Shown piece by piece: positions 4,813 through 11,599 of a stretch of DNA of 11,943 nt (within the stretch, counting starts at the first letter, position 1; the number at the start of each line of letters is the position of its first letter). Source of the DNA: DASQFQ01 sp038238015 (GTDB taxonomy: Bacteria; Actinomycetota; Thermoleophilia; Solirubrobacterales; Solirubrobacteraceae); contig JBBRYA010000087.1 in the NCBI GenBank assembly GCA_038238015.1, positions 1 to 11,943 of the forward strand. The letters are read 5' to 3'. The notes under the pieces were generated by a model, which was given only the letters and a program-made list of their open reading frames with translations, was not told the DNA's origin and did not search any database. The position numbers and the translations under genes are program-made.

Positions 4813-5744
4813 GTGCGACGGCGCAGCGTAGCAGAGAGGGTCTGGCCTCCCCGCACCGTGTTGCGGCCCGCTCGCTTGGCTTCGTAGAGCGCAATATCGG
4901 CCCTCCGGAGCAGCTCGTCGACGTCCTCTTCGCGGTCCCAGGTGGCCCATCCCACGCTGATCGTGACCGAGAGGTCGAGGCCGTCGAGACCGATGCGCAG
5001 GGCCTCGACGCTCGCGCGCACGCTCTCGGCGACGGCGGCCGCCGCGCGCTCGTCGGCGTCGGGCAGCAGGATCAGGAACTCCTCGCCGCCGAGGCGGCCC
5101 ACCTCGTCCTCGGCGCGCAGGCGCTCGCGCAGCGCCAGCGCAAGCGCGACCAGGGCGGCGTCGCCCGCCTCGTGGCCGTACTCGTCGTTGAGCGGCTTGA
5201 AGAAGTCGATGTCGGCCATCGCCACCGACAGCGGACGGCCGTGGCGGCGCGCGCCGCTGATGAGCCCGCTCAGGCGGGTGAGCACGTAGCGGCGGTTGAA
5301 CAGCCCAGTGAGCGGGTCCTCGTGCAGCAGCGTCTCGAGGCGGCTGCCCTGGCCCACGAGCTCCTCCTGCAGCACCTTCATGCGCGCTGCGGCGTGCATG
5401 CGGGCCAGCAGTTCGATCTTCGACACCGGCTCGAGCAGCACGTCGTGAGCCCCCCGGCGCAGCGCGTCCTCGGCGCGCTCGGAGGTCAGCCCCTCGCGTG
5501 GCAGGAGGATCACGATCGCGGTGGTGAAGGTCGCCGGGTCGCTCTTGAGCTGGTCGACGATCGACACGCCGTCCTCAGCGACGAGCGAGCCGTCGACGAG
5601 CGCCGCGTCGGGCTGCGCCGCGAGGCAGACGTCGAGCAGCGCCGTCGCGTCGGCGACCTCAATCACCTCGTAGCCCGCGCGCTCCAAGGGGTCGCGTAGG
5701 GCCTGCCGCTCTGCGGGCGAGGGGTGCGCGACGACGACGATCAC
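4809..5744 (-). CDS. Response-regulator-like diguanylate cyclase (degenerate REC + GGDEF)
   Basis: A 311-residue protein predicted to make cyclic di-GMP from two GTP. Residues 1-120 resemble a CheY receiver with a candidate phospho-acceptor Asp51 (ALVDG). However, the acidic pair after the first strand is replaced by Ala6-His7, and the conserved Lys before Pro is Glu105 (LLEPVSK). Phosphorylation is therefore doubtful. A short coiled linker (about 121-140) leads to the GGDEF domain (about 141-305). This has DPLTGLFNRRY, Mg-binding MADIDFFKPLND, the active GGEEF motif (219-223) and an intact inhibitory I-site RAED (210-213) five residues before it. The catalytic part therefore looks functional with product feedback. 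The start is GTG 5744 with no Shine-Dalgarno and a small hairpin 13 nt upstream. It sits 43 bp after ribF and overlaps rpsO by 4 bp. Confidence 0.93.
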   Translation of the reverse strand: MIVVVAHPSPAERQALRDPLERAGYEVIEVADATALLDVCLAAQPDAALVDGSLVAEDGVSIVDQLKSDPATFTTAIVILLPREGLTSERAEDALRRGAHDVLLEPVSKIELLARMHAAARMKVLQEELVGQGSRLETLLHEDPLTGLFNRRYVLTRLSGLISGARRHGRPLSVAMADIDFFKPLNDEYGHEAGDAALVALALALRERLRAEDEVGRLGGEEFLILLPDADERAAAAVAESVRASVEALRIGLDGLDLSVTISVGWATWDREEDVDELLRRADIALYEAKRAGRNTVRGGQTLSATLRRRT

Positions 5745-5757
5745 AGACTTTATGGTG

Positions 5758-5779
5758 TACCCACCGGAGCGGGTGAGTA
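5758..5779 (-). other. Stem-loop in the ribF / diguanylate cyclase gap
   Basis: On the minus strand TACTCACC, a 6-nt loop and GGTGGGTA form an 8-bp stem with one G-U wobble. It ends 13 nt before the GTG of the diguanylate cyclase gene and lies wholly in the 43-bp intergenic gap, the largest gap in the right-hand operon. It is followed by an A-rich patch rather than a U-tract, so it is not a standard terminator. It could tune translation or mRNA stability. The function is unproven. Confidence 0.35.
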
Positions 5780-5787
5780 GCCGCGGC

Positions 5788-6678
5788 TCAAGCGGCGATC
5801 GCGCGCGCCTCTTCGACGTCTCGGTGCATCTGCTCCACGAGCGCTTCCGCGCTGTCGAAGCGCCGCTCCCCGCGCAGTCGGGCCAGGAACGTGACCCGCA
5901 GCTCGCGGCCGTAGAGGTCGCCCTCGAAGTCCAGCAGGTAGGCCTCGATCAGCAGGCCGCGCCCGGTCTCGAAGGTCGGGCGCACGCCGACGCTGGTCGC
6001 CGCCGGGCGCCACTGCCACTCGCCGTCCTCCACGAACGCCGCGCGGCAGGCGTAGACGCCGTTGCCGGGGCACACCAGCGCGTTGTGCGGGATCAGGTTG
6101 GCGGTCGGGTAGCCGAGCCTGCGCCCGCGCCGGTCGCCGGGCACGACCGGGCGGCGCAGCTGAAACGGCGAGCCGAGGAAGCGCCCGGCCTGCTCGACGT
6201 CCCCGGCCACGACCAGCCCGCGGATGTGGGTCGAAGAGACGATCTCGCCGTCGAGCTCGACCAGCCGCGCCACGTGGGTCTCGAAGGCGTCCTGGGCGCG
6301 CAGCAGCTCCACGTCGCCGCTGGCCTTGTGGCCGAAGCGGAAGTTCTCCCCCACCGACACGGTGTGGGCGCCAAGGCGCTCGACCAGCACGCGGTCGATG
6401 AACTCCTGCGGCTCCTGCGCCGCGAACGCGCGGTCGAAGGGGATGACCACGAGCTCGCGCACCCCGAGCCCGGCGAGCAGGTCCGCCTTCAGCTCCAGGG
6501 GGGTCAGCAGCTTGGGCGCCGCGTCCGGGGCCACGACGGCGCGGGGGTGCGGCTCGAAGGTGAGCACGGTGTCGGCGCCGCGGATGACCTCGCGGTGGCC
6601 CAGGTGCACGCCGTCGAACTCGCCCACGGCGACGTGGCGCGGGCGCGGCTGCGCGTCGGGGAGCCAGGTGACGTCCAC
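5788..6678 (-). CDS. ribF: Bifunctional riboflavin kinase / FMN adenylyltransferase (FAD synthetase)
   Basis: Makes FMN from riboflavin and then FAD from FMN, using ATP. The 296-residue protein has the N-terminal nucleotidyl-transferase domain: GEFDGVHLGHREVI (19-32), FEPHP (41-45), GENFRFGHKASGD (110-122) and SSTHIRG (148-154). The C-terminal riboflavin kinase domain has GDRRGRRLGYPTANL (181-195), NGVYA and SVGVRPTF (229-236), then a terminal helix. The segment between GVHLGH and TFEPHP is about ten residues shorter than I expect for well-known RibF proteins, suggesting a trimmed helix or loop in the first domain. This may be normal in its lineage. The GTG start at 6678 overlaps the truB TAG by one base (TAGTG), so the two are probably co-translated; truB-ribF-rpsO is a common bacterial order. 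Confidence 0.96.
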   Translation of the reverse strand: MDVTWLPDAQPRPRHVAVGEFDGVHLGHREVIRGADTVLTFEPHPRAVVAPDAAPKLLTPLELKADLLAGLGVRELVVIPFDRAFAAQEPQEFIDRVLVERLGAHTVSVGENFRFGHKASGDVELLRAQDAFETHVARLVELDGEIVSSTHIRGLVVAGDVEQAGRFLGSPFQLRRPVVPGDRRGRRLGYPTANLIPHNALVCPGNGVYACRAAFVEDGEWQWRPAATSVGVRPTFETGRGLLIEAYLLDFEGDLYGRELRVTFLARLRGERRFDSAEALVEQMHRDVEEARAIAA

Positions 6679-7472
6679 TACGGCCGGAAGCCTACGGAGG
6701 GCTTGAGCATGACCCCGTCCTCACCGATCCGCGGCTCGGCCAGTGCGATCAGGCCTTCGGAGTCCAGCAGGCGCACCATGCCCGTCGCCTCGATCGACTG
6801 GGCCGGCACGGCCACGCCGTGGGAGGCGCGGCGGGCGTCCTCGCCCTCGAGCAGCAGCGAGGGCAGGAACTCCAGCGCGCGGTCGAGCCCCAGCACGCGC
6901 TCCGGGTCGGCGTCGGTCACCTCGAAGGGCCCGATGCCCGTGCGCCGCAGCTCCTCGCAATAGGCGTCGCCGAGGTCGGCGACCAACGAGCGGACGTAGG
7001 TCCCCGACGCGCAGTCGACCGCCAGCCCGGCGCGCTCGCCCTCGCGCCACTGCAGCTCAAAGCGCGTGACCTCGACCTCGCGCTCGGGGAGCTCCACCTG
7101 CTCGCCGGCGCGTGCCCGCTCATAGGCGCGCCGGCCGCCGACCTTGATCGCCGAATAGGCCGGCGGGCGCTGGAGCAGCCGGCCGGTCGGCAGCACGAGC
7201 GGCTCGGGCGGTATGCGCCCCGGGGCCAGCTCGCCGTCGCGGTCCCCCGTGGTCGAGGTCCAGCCCAGCCGGGCCACGGTCTCGTAGCGCTTGGGCAGCG
7301 CCATCAGGAAGCGCTGCGCGCGCGTCGCGCGGCCGACCAGCACCAGCAGCAGCCCGGTCGCGAACGGGTCGAGCGTCCCGGAGTGGCCGACCTTGACCCC
7401 GCGGCCCAGCCGCCGCCGGGTGCGGGCCACGACGTCATGGGAGGTCACCCCCGCCTCCTTGTCGACGAGCAT
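6678..7472 (-). CDS. truB: tRNA pseudouridine(55) synthase
   Basis: Converts U55 to pseudouridine in the T-arm of tRNAs. From ATG 7472 the protein has 264 residues. It starts MLVDKEAGVTSHDVV, has the catalytic Asp35 in HSGTLDPFATG (30-40), the KRYE motif with the conserved Tyr (63), the RPPAYSAIKVGGRRAY segment (102-117), and CASGTYVRSLVADLG (154-168). A short PUA-like C-terminal part follows from about residue 210. The frame is open well upstream, but that region belongs to the DHH gene; ATG 7472 fits the family N-terminus and begins 17 nt after the DHH stop. A weak GGGG lies just before the ATG. The order rbfA-DHH-truB-ribF is widely conserved, which supports the call. Confidence 0.96.
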   Translation of the reverse strand: MLVDKEAGVTSHDVVARTRRRLGRGVKVGHSGTLDPFATGLLLVLVGRATRAQRFLMALPKRYETVARLGWTSTTGDRDGELAPGRIPPEPLVLPTGRLLQRPPAYSAIKVGGRRAYERARAGEQVELPEREVEVTRFELQWREGERAGLAVDCASGTYVRSLVADLGDAYCEELRRTGIGPFEVTDADPERVLGLDRALEFLPSLLLEGEDARRASHGVAVPAQSIEATGMVRLLDSEGLIALAEPRIGEDGVMLKPSVGFRP

Positions 7473-7489
7473 GACCCCGCTGTCAGGAG

Positions 7490-8494
7490 TCAGAGCTGGT
7501 CTGCCAGGCCGGCGCGCAGGAACTCGACGAGCTCGGGGAACTCCATCGTGGTCGAGAAGCCCGCGGCGCGGCGGTGCCCGCCGCCACCCTGAGCCCGCGC
7601 GATCTGCGACACATCCACGCGATCGTCGGTCGCGCGCAGCGAGACCTTGCGCCGCGGCGGCTCGGGTCGCCCGTCGCAGTCGAGGTCGCGCACCAACCCG
7701 GCCATCGCGGTGCCCTCGAGCGCGCGCAGGTGGTCCACCACGCCCTCGGAGTAGCTCTCGTCCGCGCCGGTCGCGCGGTAGTCGTCGCGCGTGAGGTGCG
7801 TGACCGTGAGCAGGCCGCCGTCGAAGCGCTGGACTCCGGTCAGGCCGCGGGCCAGCAGCTCGAGCTTGCCCTGCGGGACGCCCTCGTACAGGCGGCGGTA
7901 GATCGTGTGGACGTCGACGCCTGCGGCGATCAGGTCCGCGGCCATCTCGTGCGCGCGCGACCCGGTGTTCTCGTACATGAACTTGCCCGTGTCGGTGACC
8001 AGCCCGACGTAGAGCGCCTCGGCGATCGGCAGGTCGAGCTCGACGCCGAGCCCGGGCATCAGGTCCCAGATGATCTCCGCCGTGCACGAGGCGTCGCCGA
8101 CCACGTGGTTGACCGTCCCGAAGCAGGTGTTGTCGTGGTGGTGGTCGATGTTGAGGATGTGGGAGTCCTCGCCGCGCGGCAGCTCGGTCGGGTTGCGATC
8201 GATGTTGCCGCAGTCCAGGTAGACCAGCGTGCGCTCGTGGACGTCGGCCGGCGGCTCGTGGACGAGGCCGGCGACCTCGATGAAGTCGTACTCGTACGGG
8301 AGTGGGAACTCGCCCTCGGCCATGCACGAGACGGCGTCCTTGCCGGCCTTGGTCAGCACGCGCTGCATCGCCGAGAGCGAGCCCAGGGCGTCACCGTCGG
8401 GGTTCTCGTGGGTGATGAGCACGAAGCGCTCGCCCGCGAGGATCTCGTCGATCACGATCTGGCGCGAGGAGCGCGCGCCGTTTGCGCCGCTCAC
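7490..8494 (-). CDS. nrnA: DHH/DHHA1 phosphoesterase, NrnA-like (oligoribonuclease / pAp phosphatase)
   Basis: A 334-residue metal-dependent phosphoesterase. The DHH domain shows all expected motifs: HENPDGDALGS (29-39), the metal Asp in YLDCG (Asp94), DHHH (117-120) and the TDTG motif (Asp168). The DHHA1 domain has the substrate-binding GGGGHRRAAG (303-312). Characterised NrnA proteins degrade 2-5 nt RNAs and remove phosphate from pAp, and some family members act on linear or cyclic dinucleotides. Which substrate this one prefers is not readable from sequence. The GTG start at 8494 overlaps the rbfA TGA (GTGA) and has GAGGG about 6 nt upstream, a reasonable Shine-Dalgarno. It would clear the short RNAs left by PNPase and other nucleases. 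Confidence 0.92.
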   Translation of the reverse strand: MSGANGARSSRQIVIDEILAGERFVLITHENPDGDALGSLSAMQRVLTKAGKDAVSCMAEGEFPLPYEYDFIEVAGLVHEPPADVHERTLVYLDCGNIDRNPTELPRGEDSHILNIDHHHDNTCFGTVNHVVGDASCTAEIIWDLMPGLGVELDLPIAEALYVGLVTDTGKFMYENTGSRAHEMAADLIAAGVDVHTIYRRLYEGVPQGKLELLARGLTGVQRFDGGLLTVTHLTRDDYRATGADESYSEGVVDHLRALEGTAMAGLVRDLDCDGRPEPPRRKVSLRATDDRVDVSQIARAQGGGGHRRAAGFSTTMEFPELVEFLRAGLADQL

Positions 8495-8835
8495 CGCTCG
8501 CCCTCGCGCTCGAGCAGCGACTGGATCCGCAGCGAGCGGTCGACCGAGTCGTCGTAGACGAAATCGAGCGTCGGCGTGTGCTTGATCCTCAGCTCGGTGG
8601 CCACGCGGCGCTGCAGGAAGCCGTGCGCCGAGCGCAGGCCGTCCATCGAGCGCCGGCGCTGCGCGTCGTCGCCCAGCACCGAGACGAACACGCGGGCGTG
8701 GCGAAGGTCGGGTGAGGTCTCGACGGCGGTCACGGTCACGAAGCCGATGCGTGGGTCTTTCACCTCTTGGGTGATCGCGCCGGAGAGGACCTCGCGGACG
8801 GCCTCGTCGACGCGACGCATACGGTCCGAGGTCAT
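8491..8835 (-). CDS. rbfA: 30S ribosome-binding factor A
   Basis: A 114-residue KH-like assembly factor that binds the 30S subunit near helix 1 of 16S rRNA during late maturation. It shows VKDPRIGFVTVT (25-36), the SPDLRHARVFVSVLGD strand pair (41-56), the AxG kink Ala70-His-Gly72 of the RbfA KH fold, and TPTLDFVYDDSVD (87-99). The start is ATG 8835, whose ATGA overlaps the TGA of the DUF503 gene. An in-frame ATG at 8820 is an alternative that would remove five residues. The GTGA overlap at the other end couples it to the DHH gene. Position between infB-DUF503 and the DHH gene is the classic one. Confidence 0.95.
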   Translation of the reverse strand: MTSDRMRRVDEAVREVLSGAITQEVKDPRIGFVTVTAVETSPDLRHARVFVSVLGDDAQRRRSMDGLRSAHGFLQRRVATELRIKHTPTLDFVYDDSVDRSLRIQSLLEREGER

Positions 8836-9149
8836 CCTAGTCCGTCCAGGTCTGACCACGAGGCCAGGCGGCGCTCGATCCGGGCGCCCTGTGGGAAGTG
8901 CGCGTCCAGGTAGCGCCCGACGTCGTCGGCGGCCGCATCGCAGCGCCCGGGTGAGCCGCCCGACAGCGCCACGGCGAGCGTCGAGCGCTGCCAAGTGTCC
9001 TGGTGGTCGACCTCCGCCACGGAGGCGCCGTGGCGCTGGCGCAGGTGCGCCTTGACGCGGTTGAGCTCGGCGCGCTTGGCCTTCAACGATCCGGACTCAG
9101 GGAAGAACAGGTGGACCTGCAGGAGGACGACGAAGGAGCGGTCACCCAC
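8832..9149 (-). CDS. DUF503 family protein (YlxP-like)
   Basis: A 105-residue protein of the DUF503 family, known in Bacillus as YlxP and usually encoded between infB and rbfA. Diagnostic segments are VHLFFPESGSLKAKRAELNR (12-31), the near-invariant VAEVDHQDTWQRSTLAVAL (44-62), and a C-terminal amphipathic region ending in SWSDLDGLG. The family is small, cytoplasmic, and has been suggested to help ribosome maturation; I do not know a proven reaction. The GTG start at 9149 overlaps the infB TAG by one base (TAGTG) and the stop overlaps the rbfA ATG (ATGA), so it is tightly coupled on both sides. Frame extension upstream into infB is not a real N-terminus. Confidence 0.92.
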   Translation of the reverse strand: MGDRSFVVLLQVHLFFPESGSLKAKRAELNRVKAHLRQRHGASVAEVDHQDTWQRSTLAVALSGGSPGRCDAAADDVGRYLDAHFPQGARIERRLASWSDLDGLG

Positions 9150-11365
9150 TAGCTGAGGGTGCGCTCCACCTGCCTGGTGTCGTAGACCTCGATCTGGTCC
9201 CCGTCCTTGACGTCCATGAAGTCCTTGAGCACGACGCCGCACTCGAACCCGTTCAGGACCTCGCGCACGTCGTCGTTGAAGCGGCGCAGCGAGGCGATCT
9301 CGCCGTGGTAGACGATCGTGCCGTCGCGCACCAGGCGCGCCTTGGCGCCGCGCGTGGCCTTGCCCTCGGTCACCATGCAGCCGGCGATCACGCCGACCTT
9401 GGAGGCGCGGAACGTCGTGCGGACCTCCAGCGTGCCGACCGTCTCCTCGACCTCCTCCGGGGCGAGCATGCCCTGCATGGCGTCGCGCAGCTCGTCAATC
9501 GCGCGGTAGATCACCGAGTAGGTGCGGATCTCCACGCCCTCGCGATCCGCGAGCTGGCGGGCGTCGCCGACCGGGCGGACGTTGAAGCCGAGGATGACGG
9601 CGCCTGAGGCGGCGGCCAGCGAGACGTCTGACTCGGTGATGCCGCCGACGGCGGAGCGCACGACGGAGACCGAGACCTCCTGCTGGGGCAGCTTGGCGAT
9701 CTCGTCCTGGAAGGCCTCCAGCGAGCCCGAGACGTCCGCCTTGAGCACGAGGTTGAGCTCCTTGACGACCAGCGCGCCGCGCTCGCGGTCGAAGATGTCC
9801 TCGAGCGAGAACTTCTTGCCGCCGCGGCGGGCCAGCGACTCGGTCTTGATTCGGTGCGCCTTCTCGCCGGCCAGCGAGCGGGCCGTGCGGTCGTTCTCCA
9901 CGACGCGGACGAACTCGCCCGCCTCGGGCACGGAGTCGAAGCCGAGGATCTCGACGGGCTCGCCCGGGAGGGCGCGCTTGACCTTGTCGCCCTTGTAGTC
10001 GTGCATCGCGCGGACGCGGCCCCAGTGGGCGCCGGCCACTACGGCGTCGCCGACCTTCAGCGTGCCGCGCTGGACGAGGATGGTCACCACGGCGCCGCGG
10101 CCGGGGTCGAGCTTCGATTCCACGACCACGCCGGAGGCCTCGGCGTTCGGGTTGGCCTTGAGCTCCTCGACCTCGGCCAGCAGGACGATCGACTCGAGCA
10201 GGTCGTCGAGGTTCTCCTTGGTCTTGGCCGAGACGTCGACGAACATGGTCTCGCCGCCCCACTCCTCAGGCTGCAGGCCGAGCGTGGTCAGCTCGGTGCG
10301 GACGCGGTCGGGCTGGGCGCCCTCCTTGTCGATCTTGTTGACCGCCACGAGCATCGGGACCTCGGCGGCCTTGGCGTGGTCGACCGCCTCGCGGGTCTGG
10401 GGCATCACGCCGTCGTCGGCGGCGACGACGATCACCGCGATGTCGGTGACCTGCGCGCCGCGGGCGCGCATCGCGGTGAACGCCTCGTGGCCGGGGGTGT
10501 CGAGGAAGGTGATGGTCTTGTCGCCGTGGTGGACCTGGTAGGCGCCGATGTGCTGGGTGATCCCGCCGGCCTCGCCGCCGACGACGTCGGCCTGGCGGAT
10601 GGCGTCCAGCAGCGAGGTCTTGCCGTGGTCGACGTGGCCCATGATCGTGACCACGGGCGGGCGGCCGACGAGGTCCTCCTCGGCGTCCTCGAACTCGGGC
10701 TCGGCGTCGACCTCGTCGGCGGCGTGGACGATCTCGATCTGCTTGTCGAACTCGTCGGCCAGCACCTGAATGGCATCGTCGGCCAGCGTCTGGGTAAGCG
10801 TGGCCATCTCCCCTAGCTGCATGAGCTTCTTGATGATCTCCGGGATCGCGACGCCCAGGTACTCCGCGACGTCCTTGACCGTCGAGCCGGAGTTGACGCG
10901 GATGACGTCGGCCTTCAGCGACTCGCGATCCTGCGGGACCGGCTCGACGTAGGCGCCACGGCGCCGGCGCCCGCCGCGGCGCGGCGGGCGGCGCTGGGGG
11001 CCGGGGGGTCCGCCGCCGGGGCCGCCCTGGCGGCGCGAGGCCTGCGAGTCGATGACCACGCGGCGCACCCCGCCGGCGGCGCCGGGGGCGCGCTCGCCCT
11101 GCAGCGAGGAGCGCGTCGGGCGCTTGGGCGCGGCCTTGTCGCCGTCCTCGGCGGGCTTGCCATTGGCCTGGGCCTCGGCGCCCGCGCCGTTGGCGGAGGG
11201 CTCCTCCTTGGGGGGCTTGCCCGTGAGCGCGCGGTCGGCGGCGTCCTCGTCGACCGCCGACGCGGCGGCCTTGACCTCGATACCGGCAGCCGCCAGCTTC
11301 TCCAAGACCACCTTGGAGGGCATGTCGTACTGCTTGGCTAGCTCGTGGACGCGCTTCTTGGCCAT
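9149..11365 (-). CDS. infB: Translation initiation factor IF-2
   Basis: The GTPase that brings initiator fMet-tRNA to the 30S subunit and promotes 50S joining. From ATG 11365 it has 738 residues. The N-terminus is MAKKRVHELAKQYDM, a short IF2_N module. A low-complexity linker (about 50-140) is first Glu/Ala-rich and then very rich in Arg, Gly and Pro (110-137). A second IF2_N region follows (about 150-205). The G domain has GHVDHGKT (243-250), DTPGH (289-293), NKID (343-346) and SAK (379-381). Domains II and III and the fMet-tRNA-binding C-terminal domain end in EVYDTRQVERTLS. The frame is open further upstream, but the conserved start and the overlapping ylxR gene favour 11365. It overlaps the end of ylxR by 28 bp and has only a weak GAG upstream. 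Confidence 0.98.
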   Translation of the reverse strand: MAKKRVHELAKQYDMPSKVVLEKLAAAGIEVKAAASAVDEDAADRALTGKPPKEEPSANGAGAEAQANGKPAEDGDKAAPKRPTRSSLQGERAPGAAGGVRRVVIDSQASRRQGGPGGGPPGPQRRPPRRGGRRRRGAYVEPVPQDRESLKADVIRVNSGSTVKDVAEYLGVAIPEIIKKLMQLGEMATLTQTLADDAIQVLADEFDKQIEIVHAADEVDAEPEFEDAEEDLVGRPPVVTIMGHVDHGKTSLLDAIRQADVVGGEAGGITQHIGAYQVHHGDKTITFLDTPGHEAFTAMRARGAQVTDIAVIVVAADDGVMPQTREAVDHAKAAEVPMLVAVNKIDKEGAQPDRVRTELTTLGLQPEEWGGETMFVDVSAKTKENLDDLLESIVLLAEVEELKANPNAEASGVVVESKLDPGRGAVVTILVQRGTLKVGDAVVAGAHWGRVRAMHDYKGDKVKRALPGEPVEILGFDSVPEAGEFVRVVENDRTARSLAGEKAHRIKTESLARRGGKKFSLEDIFDRERGALVVKELNLVLKADVSGSLEAFQDEIAKLPQQEVSVSVVRSAVGGITESDVSLAAASGAVILGFNVRPVGDARQLADREGVEIRTYSVIYRAIDELRDAMQGMLAPEEVEETVGTLEVRTTFRASKVGVIAGCMVTEGKATRGAKARLVRDGTIVYHGEIASLRRFNDDVREVLNGFECGVVLKDFMDVKDGDQIEVYDTRQVERTLS

Positions 11366-11583
11366 GTGTGAATGAACTCTACGGTTTCGTCGGGGATGGT
11401 CACGGGCGCTCGGAAGGCCCGGTTGAAGCCCCGCCGGCGAGCGGCGAGGTCGAAGCATTGGCGGTCGGGGTGCAGCCAGGCTCCCCGGCCTGGGAGAGCC
11501 CGCCGCGGGTCGGGCACGACCCGCCCCTCCACGTTAGCGAAGCGCCGGAGCGCCGACTGCCCCGCGGGGAGCCGGCAGCCCAC
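11338..11583 (-). CDS. ylxR: YlxR/DUF448 family nucleic-acid-binding protein, start uncertain
   Basis: A small YlxR (DUF448) protein, encoded between nusA and infB as in most bacteria. In Bacillus the homologue (RnpM) is reported to bind RNase P RNA. Conserved features are VGCR at the start, RRFANVEGRVVPDPRR, and the signature LPGRGAWLHPD. The first canonical start in frame is GTG 11583, giving 81 residues. The frame continues upstream as PERTC, so the conserved RTCVGC begins before this GTG and its first Cys would be lost. The upstream frame is open through the visible nusA region but contains no ATG, GTG or TTG. Either a non-canonical start, or a +1 shift from nusA, or a truly shortened N-terminus is possible. 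The last 28 bp overlap infB, giving a tail (FIHTWPRSASTS) that is probably not conserved. Confidence 0.85.
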   Translation of the reverse strand: MGCRLPAGQSALRRFANVEGRVVPDPRRALPGRGAWLHPDRQCFDLAARRRGFNRAFRAPVTIPDETVEFIHTWPRSASTS

Positions 11584-11599
11584 GCATGTTCGCTCGGGC

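Noticed and set aside
4819..4830. TACGCT on the minus strand, 12 nt before the rpsO ATG, as a possible internal -10
   Set aside because: It fits TAnnnT loosely, but no -35-like sequence stands 17 nt upstream, and it lies within coding sequence where such hexamers are expected by chance.
5752..6963. A 403-codon open frame on the plus strand opposite ribF and truB
   Set aside because: It is antisense to two clearly conserved genes, has the Arg/Ala/Val/Gly-rich make-up of GC-rich shadow frames, and has no recognisable domain.
7473..8327. A long in-frame N-terminal extension of truB into the DHH gene
   Set aside because: The extension is the DHH gene read in another frame; TruB homology begins at the ATG at 7472.
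9854..10816. A 320-codon plus-strand open frame opposite infB
   Set aside because: It is a mirror frame of the IF-2 GTP-binding region, with low-complexity Asp/Leu/Gly/Val composition and no family resemblance.
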